Origin: Pleodorina starrii
Lineage: Eukaryota > Chlorophyta > Chlorophyceae > Chlamydomonadales > Volvocaceae
Direction: 5' to 3'
DNA length: 64,000 nucleotides
Assembly: GCA_030267565.1 (NCBI GenBank)
Contig: BRXU01000009.1
Coordinates: 3,048,001 to 3,112,000 of the forward strand
Translations under genes and position numbers: made by a program
The notes under the pieces: model-generated
What the model was told of the DNA's origin: nothing
What the model saw: the letters and a program-made list of their open reading frames with translations, nothing else
Databases searched by the model: none
In this document: positions 54,006 through 64,000 of the stretch, in pieces
How positions within the stretch are numbered: position 1 is the stretch's first letter
Layout of the letters: each line of letters opens with the position of its first letter

Positions 54006-57000
54006 CTACCGTCGCTCACCATCCGAGCTTGTGCAGTCATCATCCGTGCTTGATGCGTGCCCCGCCGCGCCCGGCTCAGTGGCGTCGCCAGCTGGCTGCC
54101 GCTGTTGCGCGGAGCCACCGGCGTCCGCCCCCACCTCGTCAGGACCCGCGGAACTTGGGGCTGCAGCGGCCACCGCCGCGCCCGCGAGCCGCTGCCCGAC
54201 GGCGGCGCCGCAAGGCCCCTGGGGCGATGCAACCCCGCTGCCGCCGCCATCGTCCGGCGGCGCGCGGTCACTGCAGCTGCCTCGGGTGCCGACGCCCTTG
54301 CCGCGCCGGGCCCGGCCGGCGGCGGCGCCCAAGGCTGCGTCCTCCACTCCCGCGTCCAACTCGCGCTCCGCCGCTGCGGCGGCGCCGTCCTCAATGACCC
54401 CTCCCCGCGCATCTTCAACGAGCTCCCCCTCCGCGTCCCCCTGCTCCGCCGTCACGGTTGTAGCCGTCGCGGCCTCGTCGCGGCTGGTGCTAATACCGCC
54501 GCCGCCGCCAGCAGCCGCAGCGGACCCAAAGCCGGCCTCGTCCTCGGCCCTGCCGTTTTTGTCGGTTGTCTTGCCACCCTTGGCAGCCGGTGCGACCTTG
54601 GGCACCCACTTGCCGTCCGGGCCCATTGTCACGCGCCGGCGCCAGTCACGGCCGGTCATGCTCTCCTTCCGGGTCTCCTTGGCCGGCGCCGCGGCTGCTA
54701 CACGAGCAGGGAAGAGAGAGGTATAACAGGCCCGTTGGAGTTGCTTCCACGCTGTCGAAGGCCGCAAGCTTAGTGCTGTGGTGCGCTCCCGTCCCGGCGC
54801 TCAGCGCCGCTCAGTGCCCGGCTACTCGCATCCCCTACGGCATACTCTGTTAGCCCCACGCTCCACCATGCGTGTTTACGGAAGGTCCCTTTGTTATATA
54901 TCATCCTCCCGCCGCCCCGTCCACCGACCTACCCGCCGCGCCGCCAGCCGTGCTTATGCTGGTCCTGAGCTTTAGCCGCTTGGTGACCGGCAGCTGCTCC
55001 TCGCCTGCCCCGCTGCCGGTCGCCGCCGCCGCCGTGCCGTCCGCCGCCCGCTGGCGCTTTGCGCCGCCGCCGCCGCTAATTGCCGCCGCCGCCGCCGGCG
55101 CGCTCGCTCCGCCGACCGCGGCGCTGCTGCCGGGCCCGGCTGCGGCCGCGGGAGCCTTGTCCGGCTCGGCCGCCTGCACGGCCTCGGGTGTGGCCCCAGC
55201 CGCGGCCTTATTCACCTCCAGGAATCGGTCCAGGACCGTCATCGCCGGGGGCTCCACCAGGTCATCCGGGGAGAAGGGGCTGGCGTCGTGCTCTCCGGGC
55301 CACTCCCAACCCTGCATAGACCCCGGATCCAAACCAGAAAAACGCGAGGGGCGGGGAGCGGTGAGAGAAGCAAAAGGCACGTGGCATACGGCCGGAATGT
55401 GTGGCCTTGACGCGCTCCTGAAGGCGGCGCGCAGGCCAGCAGTCGGAATGCGAAGAGGGACACTCCACACCGTTCCGCTAGGGCATATAATGCAGCAGGG
55501 TTGCAAAGGCCGTTGAATTGCAAAAGCCGTTAGCTCTGGCGTTTGGAACGTGCAAGCCGCCTTGCGGGCCCGCTCCAATCAGCCGCGACAGCCTGCACGT
55601 GACGCTGCCGGTCGCATGCCAAGCAGAGCACCGTAACGGTGCGTTGAGCCTCGCACCTCTAGGAAGGAGAGCACGGCCTCGGGTTGCGCGGACTGGGCCA
55701 TTACGGCATCGCGAAGCAGCCTGTACTGCGCCCTCTTGCACCGCTCGCGTCGCCGGACCTGCAGCCAATAGGGTCGGTGGTCCAGTTAACCACTTAGTTT
55801 ACAAGGCATGGGAGCAAGCCGGATACCAAATGTGTCCGGGGCAGGTGTCGTCGACAAAGGCCCGGTAGATGCGTACCGCACTGCACTCGCCGCGCCCTCA
55901 CGCCGCGGCACCGGTGAGCTGCCCGCGGCAAGTCACGCAGCATGCGCAGGTGGAGGCGCGCCGCAGCAGCTGCCGCCCCCTGTGGCAACGAGAGACGCCC
56001 CTGCCCTGCGCCCCACAGGTCTCGCGACGCACACCCAAGCGCCCCACGCCATACTGACGATGCAGGCCATTCCTTTTCCCCGCTGGACCTCAACGACGGA
56101 GTCACGCGCCACTACTAAGAAGCCGTTGCCACCGCCGCGCCCTCAATCCTACCGTGTCCGCCATGGTCCGCAGCAGCTCCAGCTCCTGGCGCACGCTGCT
56201 GGGGCCCCACCGCCCCAGCATGGACCGCTGGTGCTCCAGATCTGCCAGCCGCTCCAACGTCAAAGCGCCGCTGGGCCCCGCCGCCGCAGCGGCAGCGGCC
56301 GTCCGCGCGCGCGCCATCGCCGCCGCCGCTGCGTCGGTCGCCGACTCCGACGGCCCGACGGCCGAATCGCCCTCTGCCGTCGTCGCAGCCACCTCCTCCT
56401 CCACGGCCTCGGAAGCCTTATCTCCCCGCTGATGCTTGACGCCCGTAGACGCGGTAGCGCCGCCGCCGGCCGCGGACGAAGTCTGCCGGGCGCGCTTCGC
56501 GGCGCTTGCCTTGGCGCTGGAGGGCCCAACGCCCGCACCGTGGCCAACCCCGGCAGCGGCGCCGCTGCTGGTTTTGCTGGATGTAGCCTTGGCTGCGCCG
56601 ACCGTCTTCACCGCGGAACCGCCGCCCCGGCCTCCGACTGCGGGCCCACCCGCCAGCGCGTCCGCTGGCCCGGCTGTCTGATTCTCAGCAGCAGCTCCTT
56701 CCGCGGCCTCGGCCCCCGTAGCAGCAGCAGCAGCAGCGGGGGCTGCACCTCCACCCGCCTGCAGGTTCGTAGCCGAGCTAGCGCGCCCGGGGCCCCTGCG
56801 CCTGGTCCCTGTCTGGTGCTTGGGCTCTAGTTGCTCCGGCGGCGTCAGCTCTGCAAGCTGCTGCATGGGACCCGCCGCCTCGCCGGCCTTGGCGCCGAGC
56901 GCCTGAAGCGCCGCTGCGTCGTAGCCAGCGGGGACGTCGGTGGTAGCGGCGCCCGCGGGTGCCGTCGCCCTGCCAGCGGCGGCTCCATCGACGCCTCCTC

Positions 57001-60000
57001 CCGGCGTCGCAGCCGCGCTGCCGCCGGCGCCGGACGCGGCCTTCCGCTTGGCCATGGCCGTGAGGGAGAGCCGCGAGCCTGGCAACGGCGGCCGGCCTAC
57101 AGCTGCGGCCGCCGCCGCCGCTGCGGCCGCCGCCGCAGCAGCAACACCGGGGTCAATGCCCCCCATGGGAGCGGCAACGGCCGCCGCCGGCGCGGTGTCG
57201 CTCGGGAGAGCGGCCGCAGCTACCGCGGGCGGCTGCAGCGGCGGTGCCAGCCCGGAGGTTCCCATGGCCGGCATCTGGCCCGAGGCCATGGCGCCCGCGG
57301 CTGTGGGAGACAGCAGCGGCTGCATTCCGGAGGCGCCCTGGAGATCCACGGGCAGGCCGGGCTGGGGGCTCGGCAGCGGTTGCTGCTGTTGCTGCTGTTG
57401 CTGCTGCGCGAATGGGGCAACGCGGGTTACACCAGCAAGGCGGAGCGTCAGTCAAGCAAACATTTTAAACGACTTATGGGCGACCCTAGACCAGTGCGCG
57501 TCGCCTTGTGCTGTCAAAGGCATCACTTTGACACGCATTGGCACCGCCTTCACCCCAGCGCGACCAAGCGAGCCGGTCTGGTCAAGCCGGCGGGTTGGCG
57601 ATCGCCATCTCACCTGCATCTGATAAAGCTGCATCTGCTGCATCATCAGCTGCTGCTGCTTCTGCAGTTTGGGAGGCCGCCCAAACTTCTTCTTCACCGG
57701 AAGCCCGGTGCCGACCGCGGCGGCCGCCGCCGCCGCCGCCGCGGCGGACGCCGCAATGGCCGCCGCCGTGTCCGGCTCCCCGCGCGCCGGAACGTCCGCC
57801 GCGCCGCCCAGGGGCATCAGAGCCGCGGCGGGCCCTGTTAAGCCGCCCTCGACGCCCTCCATGGGCGAGGCGCCAGCCAGGGCGCCCACGGAGCTGCCCC
57901 GCTTCGGGGGCCGGCCCGGGCCAGCGGGCGCGGTCGTGGTGTACACCTCCGACGGCTGCAGCACAGTGGATACGCGATCAGACGGGGCGAAGCGGGGCTT
58001 AGACAGGAAAAGCGCGCCATGTGCACTAAGCCACCGTGCGGCCAAACCCCCATCAACAACAACCCGCTGTTCACGACGCGGGCTTGGCCGTACGATGGGG
58101 CAAAGGGTTGCAAGCCAGGTTAGGGATTTGCGAACCGCCACAAAGGACACGACTAAGCAGCAGGACGGACGGCCACTAGAGCTAGCGCCCACCCACCCGA
58201 GCCGCGGCGCCCGTCTGCATGTCCTTGTTGCGCTGCCCCTCCGAGTGGTTGTGGCAGTAGGCGCGGTAGCGCAGCTGCTTGGTGCCGGGCTGCACACGGG
58301 CCACCAGGTAGTTGCCCGCGCGACGGCCGCACAGCGGGTGGAAAGTCGCCTGGCAGTGACCGAAGTTGCACTTGACCACCGCGCCAGCCACCTGCGGGTG
58401 TCAGAAACGCAGGCGACGCGCCGGTGGACGTATGGGTGGTAAGGATGGTGAATTCCAGGGCAAGTAGCGTGGGGACAGGCCGCGGACAGGACAGACAGAC
58501 CACACCACAGAGCAGCGAGCCGTACCGTACCTTGCCGCAGATGCCGCAGGGCGCGCGCCAGCGCTCGGATTTGATGAGCGAGACGTTGTCGATGGCGTCC
58601 GGCGAGTCCACCGGCAGCACGTTGGGGCCCTCGTGCCACATCCCGCACACCTGCGGGCGGCGACAGGGTACAGGAAAGGGACAGCCAGCGGCAAGCGTGG
58701 GTCATTCACGCGACTCCGTTTCAAGCCACACCAGCAGCTTCATTTGCCTGACCCCGGGAACGCCAACACGGCCGCCACTGGCGGCTGCGCAAAGAGGTCA
58801 AGGCGCGCTTCCGCGCTTCCGTGGGCCAACAACTGAAAGGATAAGCCCATCGTCCCCGGCAGAGACAACCCGTCGCTGTCGCCCGCAGGGCACGCACGCA
58901 CTCACCACGTGGGCCCACGCCTTGCCGTCCGTGGTTCGCTTGAAGGCGCCCTGTCGCACCGGGCACAGGCAGCACGACACCGCCAGCGAGCCGCCCGGCA
59001 GCTCCGAGTTCGTGATGCCGCGCGCCTCCATCTCCCAGCGCTTGGGCCGGATCTCGCTCTGCGGGACGCCCGCGGCGCGCTGCGACTCCTCGTACATGCG
59101 GCACGGCCAGCACAGCCACTCGTCTGCGGAAGCGGTTCGCGGCGCGGCGGGGGGGGCAGCGTAAGTGAGGGCATGGCCCGGTTGAAGCAATGGCGTGCAG
59201 GAACACACGCACGAGGGCAGGACCTGCAAGCCCCTGCATGCTTTGCGCCCCTCCTAAACATCCATTGGCCCACGAAGCACATATCCTACAGTTTACAAGG
59301 CAAGGTCCAGGCAAAGGGTGCAGGCGATGAAGTGCAAATGCAACTTTAGTCGAGACACCTGCAAGGGCGCATGTGGGTGCGCGGAGCGGCGAATCGCAAC
59401 GATGGCTGAGAGATGTGCACACGGCGGCAGCCGCGCATGGCGCTCACCTGCCGGGATGTTGCGCACGCCGTAGCAGTGCTGGTGCACCGCAACGTCGCAG
59501 CGCTCGCAGAAGACAATCATGTTGGGGTCCACGGACTGCCCGTCGCCGCAGATGGCGCACAGGGCCTCCTCGTCGTGCGTCCTGCGCACGGACGGGCAGG
59601 GGATAGGTTAAGTCGCCGTCGTCGTCGTCGTCGGTGGACAACAAACGAAGCTTTGTGGGCCCGTGACCGATCCACCGATCCATGTATTGAGGGTTACCTA
59701 CCAGCGCCGTATTGCCTCGGCAGACCGTTGCTTGAGCCATATCTAAGTCCTACGGAGGCGTATATCACTGCCCACCGACTCCCGCACGCCCCCGCCCTCG
59801 ACTGTAAGGGCCGCGCAGCCGCGACAAGCCCGCACGAATACCGCCCCAGCGCAGTTAAGCACCTGTTCAGGGGCTCCTGCCTACACGTGGATACCGCAAT
59901 CCCCACTCACCGTAGCGCCAGTGGGTCTACCAGCTCAAAGCCCTCGAGCATTACCGGCGCCGCCCCCGCCTCCGCAGCCCCCGCTTCGCCGCCACTGGCA

Positions 60001-63000
60001 CCCGGCGTCGCGCCCCGCCAGGCTTCAGCCGCCTCGCCGCCGCCGTCGGCCACGAGCGCGCCGCCCACACCCTCGTAGCCGCCCGAGGGCATGCTTGCGA
60101 ACTTCTTGGGGCGACCAACCAATCCGCGCGGGCTGGCGGGCTCGTTGAGCGCTGCCAGCGCCTGGCGCTTCTCCATCTCGCGCTTCTCGCGCTTCAGGTT
60201 GCGCTTGATCTCGGCCTTGCGCTGCGTTCGGTGGCGCGCACGGGCCCCGGGGGCGAAGGGGAAGGGTCTTGTGTCATACAGGGCAATAGCACTTCCCCTT
60301 CGGCCCAGCCGTATAGCTAGCAGAAGCATTCTGAACGGCATGCGAGTGTTGTTTCAGCTGGAAGCGCCTCTCATGGGAGGACACGTCGATTTTTGCCGTT
60401 ACAGAGCGCCGACCGGCATCGCATTGGCCACTTCGTTGGTATGAACTACAGTGCGCTAGGATGCGTGCGGATGCGGTGTGCGTGAGGATGCGCGAGCCCA
60501 GCCGCAGGCAAGTTTTTCCCACTCATACACACAAAAGCCACGCAATCACGTGCGCCCGCGCTCGCGGGTTTTCCGCACCCACCTGCAGGTACACCCGCAT
60601 CTGCTCCTCCCACTCCGCACGCTGCTGGTTGACGGCGCGCTGGTTGGGCAGGTCCGCCATCACCGCCTCCATCAGCACCGCCACCCGGGAGCGGTTGATG
60701 GCGACCTGAGTTGGAGGGTTGACGGACAAGGGACATGCGACATGGAAGGAAGCAGCCGCAGCCAGAGCGCGTTGATGGGACGTGTTGATGGGGCATACGA
60801 TGAAGTCAGCATAGCCGTGTGTCCCTCCAATGTACCTCCCTGTACCTGGCCTGCCGCTCTTGGCTCCGAGCTTACTACCTATCGACCAGTAAGCGCAACG
60901 CCAGGAGGCGGCATGTGCGCAAATCCTTGACTCTCCAGGCCAGACCATGCACCCCCGGGCCCAGGCCCTCTCAAGCTCCCTGCCCGCTCCAGACCCAGTC
61001 AGTCTTTTGCCGTGGCGGCACGGCCCGGCCCACCCACCTGCTGCACCAGCTCGCTCTGCAGCGCCACCAGCTCGGCCAGCACCTCGTCATCCGGCGCCAT
61101 GGACATAACATCCGCCGCTGCGTCCAGCTGCGTCCACTGCTGGTCCAGGTTGCCTTCCAGGCCGCCTGGGGGCACGCGGTCGCAGCGCATGGGTGCACAT
61201 AAAATTAAGACCCATTGTCCCTGCTTCCCTGCCATCCATTCTTTCGTGAATACCAGGCCCGCCAAAGGATTTCAAGACCCCAGCGGGTAAGCGTTCCCAC
61301 GATCCCGCCGATCCATGTTCCCAGACGCAGGTTTGCTCCCGCTCCCATACCCGCCCCAAGCCAGCTTTCCCAACGCGTTTTCCTTCCACCAAAGCGTGGC
61401 AGGGGCGCACGGCAAACCCCGCCACCTGCGGCGACCCATGACCCATGGGTCACAACACCTACCCTCCGCCACGACCGCGTGCACCGCCGCCGTGGTCGCG
61501 TTGGAGCCCGGCTCGTCCTTAAACAGCAGCGGTGCCTTGTTCATCAGCGCCAGCGGGTTGTTGGACAGCGGCTTTCCCAGCCCCGCCGCCGCCAAGCCGG
61601 CGCCGCTGCCGGCGCTCCAGCTGGTGCCGCCGCGCAGGCCCGGCCTGCCGCGCTTCATCTTGGGCATGACCGTCTTAGCGCGCTCTCGCTCCTCCCGTTC
61701 CCGCTCACGCAGCTCCCGCTCTCGCTCCTTATCCTTCTTGCCCGCCAGGGCGCTGTAGTTGACGGAGTTGCGCGCGCGACCGCCGCGACCGCCGCCTCCG
61801 CTGATGGCTGACCCGGGGAGCGTCGGCGTGGCGGACAACAGCGGGCCTCCGCCCAGGCTGCCCCCGCAACCGTCATCCATCAGGTGTTGCTGCTGGCTCT
61901 GGAGGTGCGAGTGCAGCGGCGGCAGCGGCGGCAGCTGCGGGATCTCCGGTTGCGAGTCCTGTAGGCTGGTGGCACTGCCACGCGGCCCCGTCAGGAGCAG
62001 CGACGAGCCCGGTGCGCTGCCCAACTCACCGCCACCCAGCTGCTGCTGGCCGCCATGCGGCGAGGCCAGCGCCGCCGCCTCGTTCGCAGTGCTGCCCGCG
62101 TGGCCGCGAAAGCCTGCGCCCCTGCCGGACCCCGGCGTCTTCGCCAGGTACCCAACCGCGCCGCCGCGCGCCCCCCTGCCGCCGGCGCCTCTGCCTTCCG
62201 GCGCGCCGCCGCCCCTTTCCACCGCCGCTGCGCCCTCCTCAGCGTCGGTCTGCGCCGACTCCACCAGGCTGCCGGTGCCGCCGCAGGGGTTGAGGACGTA
62301 GGCGGTGCAGGGCCGCTCGAGGATGCGGCGTAGGTAGGGGTGCATGAAGTCGCCGCCGGCGACCCGGGGCAGCTCCTGCCTGAGGGCCCCACGGTTCGAA
62401 GACTGCGTGTCGTCTTCGGCAGCGGCAGCGGGTACCGCGTCCGCCGCGGCTGGCTTGATGGCTGGGGCGGCGGCTCCGCCGCTACTGCCACTGGCGTCGC
62501 CCGCGGCATCGCCGCCGCCGCCTGCGACAGCGAGCTGCAGCTGCTGACTGCCGTTTGGCGGCGGTTCCGCTGCCGCCGAGGGGCTGGGATCGCCCAGCTG
62601 GCACAACTTCATTAGAACTTTGTCCAGCTGCGCCCGGTCCATGCCGCCGAAGGCGGGGGCGGGACCTGCTCCGGGGAGCAGGTCCGCGTCATCCATCAGG
62701 CCCAGCTTGTGGGCCAGCTGGCAGAACGCGCGCGCCTCTTCGTCCGTGCAGGCATCCAGCATGGTTGCCGCGGGGCGGCCGTCCAGGCGCCAGCCCTGCA
62801 CCAGCGCGTCGGCCGAGGCCTGGAAGGGCGGGAGTGGCGACTGCGGAAGGAGGCCGGCAGGGCCGCCGGCGGCGGCGCTGGGGACAGCGAAGGCGTCGAT
62901 GGAAGTGCGTGGGTCGAGCTTTCCGGCGCCGCGGCCGCGTCCTCGTCGCTGCGCGAGAGATGGCATGGGAGGCGCGAATGAGTTGGGCCGGGTGAAGTGA

Positions 63001-63828
63001 TGCGTGATACCCAGATCTTTCTTGAGAGGATGGGCAAAATGAACGGGGTGCTGGGGTAAAACCGAATGGGCTATAACGACCGGGCTGCCAACGGTCTCCG
63101 GACAACGCTCACTGGACAAAACGAAGCGTCGAACAGCGCAACAGCACAAAAGCTCAAGATAGTCGTTGATGATTTGCCCACACGTCGTGAAAACACACGC
63201 AGACAGGTGGCCGTCCCACGGACCTCTAGACCGTCGTCCTCCTCGCGAACGGCGGCCTGCTTGCCCTTAGCCGGTGCAAGCCGGTCCACCGCGGCTCGCG
63301 GGTCACGCCCCAGGAAGGGCACTGTCAGTGAGTCGTCCTCCTCGGGGTTCAGCGCGACGGGCATGAGCGACATGATATCCTCCTGAGTGACGTCCCGGAA
63401 GTAATCCTGTGTAGAACAAGAGAAATTTCACGGAATATTGGTGTGATAATCCCGCGCTAATCGACAAAGTTTACCTCAACAAACATCCAGAACGCGGAGG
63501 CCTCGTTGACGCCGATTTGCAGTCCCGGTGTAGGGGCTGGCGCCGCCTGCTCCGCCGCAACTGGCAACGGTGTGACTTGTTTGCCTTTAACTTTAACATC
63601 CTTCCTGACCGCTTCCCGCCTTCGTCGCTCTTCCTCTTTGGCGTCCCTGGCCAAGATTGCGTCCGCCAAGGTTGCTGGCGCTCTCCCAACATCCGCCAAC
63701 TTAGGAAGCGTAGGGGCTTTTTGCAGAGCTTCACGGAAAACTTCCTCGCCCACGCGCAGAGCGGTTGCCAGTGAGGCAACCGTGTGGGCGCTTTGACCAG
63801 GGTCCGATACCGCTGGAGACGTTTCCAT
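54006..63828 (-). CDS. Large PHD / extended-PHD finger chromatin protein with AT hooks
   Basis: Exons: 63475-63828, 63224-63406, 61463-62948, 61038-61165, 60583-60705, 59911-60221, 59448-59581, 58906-59123, 58531-58650, 58197-58391, 57614-57955, 56153-57403, 54933-55311, 54006-54697. They join in frame to 1,971 residues. A PHD finger (about 868-925: CAIC, CERCDVAVHQHCYG, CWPC) is followed by a Zn knuckle and extended PHD (about 955-1075: CCLC, VCGMWHEGP, CGICGK, CNFGHCQATFHPLCGRRAG, YCHNHS). This PHD-knuckle-PHD order is typical of histone-reading proteins such as BRPF, JADE and AF10. AT-hook-like motifs (KRGRPG, VGRPKK, PGRPPKRG, FGRPPK) suggest DNA contact. Long Ala, Gly and Gln tracts fill the rest, with charged coiled-coil stretches before the fingers. 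No SET, bromo or acetyltransferase domain is present. The join from exon 12 to 13 and the 3' end are the weakest parts; an alternative donor at 54019 could lead to an exon near 53697-53925. Confidence 0.85.
57380..57403 (-). repeat. CAG/CAA run coding polyglutamine in the PHD gene
   Basis: Eight Gln codons of mixed CAG and CAA start exon 12, directly at the acceptor site. The mixture of codons makes it more stable than a pure CAG run. Confidence 0.85.
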
Positions 63829-64000
63829 AGTACTCAGATGTTAGCTGGAAAAGAGAAAGGCGAAGTGCTGCTGCGGTTCAAGATGGTTGAAACGAGGTGC
63901 TGGTTCCTCACAACAACGTGCATAGTTACAACCCCTTGCATGTAAAGGTCACGGTACTATAACTATTTACAAGGAAATGTAATCGTAACGTTGACTCTGC
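63829..64000. promoter_or_regulatory. Upstream region of the PHD gene
   Basis: AT-richer sequence directly 5' of the start codon up to the window edge, presumably 5' UTR and core promoter. No specific element was identified. Confidence 0.4.

Noticed and set aside
55794..56105. Minus-strand frame as an extra exon of the PHD gene or a separate zinc-finger gene
   Set aside because: Cys/His spacing does not fit a known finger, and the flanking exons join in phase without it; kept only as a possible alternative exon.
61272..63149. Reading the long minus-strand frame at this place as a single-exon gene
   Set aside because: Its ends run through introns; splice sites at 62948 and 61463 connect its core in frame with PHD-gene exons on both sides.

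Overview
The window reads as nuclear DNA of a green alga, most likely a volvocine relative of Chlamydomonas. It is GC-rich with less GC-rich intergenic stretches, and its genes are densely interrupted by GT-AG introns. It carries an octotricopeptide-repeat (OPR)-like giant gene and TGTAA motifs where 3' ends are expected, which is the known Chlamydomonas polyadenylation signal. I see no operons, no ribosome binding sites, no CRISPR array and no tRNA or rRNA. Gene models were built by hand from splice sites and checked by requiring an open frame across every exon junction.

Layout: (1) 1-16.8 kb is a large inverted duplication. Two copies of an OPR-like gene lie head to head (copy A, minus strand, leaving the left edge; copy B, plus strand, complete at about 2,781 codons). 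Between them is a 2.8 kb spacer with a hAT-like transposase remnant that has its own 77-bp imperfect inverted repeats. (2) 18.1-28.2 kb, minus: cytosolic glutaminyl-tRNA synthetase in 23 exons. (3) 29.4-30.9 kb, plus: mitochondrial ribosomal protein uS2m. (4) 32.2-43.1 kb, minus: a HIRAN-SNF2-RING translocase of the HLTF/Rad5 type in 27 exons. (5) 43.5-44.7 kb, plus: a small PH-domain protein like Arabidopsis PH1. (6) 46.5-49.7 kb, plus: IMP dehydrogenase. (7) 51.2-52.3 kb, minus: EMC6, a small ER membrane complex subunit made of four short exons. (8) 54.0-63.8 kb, minus: a large nuclear protein with PHD plus extended PHD fingers and AT hooks.

The genes are mostly unrelated housekeeping functions: translation in cytosol and mitochondrion, purine synthesis, ER membrane insertion, DNA damage tolerance and chromatin reading. 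They do not form one pathway. Two gene pairs are divergent (QARS/uS2m and HLTF-like/PH1-like) and could share promoters. OPR B/QARS, uS2m/HLTF-like and IMPDH/EMC6 are convergent.

The most unusual structure is the palindromic OPR pair with a transposon-derived loop. Both arms keep intact exons with frame-preserving indels, so two functional, diverging paralogues are likely, and a read-through transcript could fold into a long hairpin. Secondary points are a GC-AG intron fixed by frame in QARS, short dispersed motifs shared between introns of different genes, several intronic minisatellites, and two genes that are hard to see because their exons are very short.
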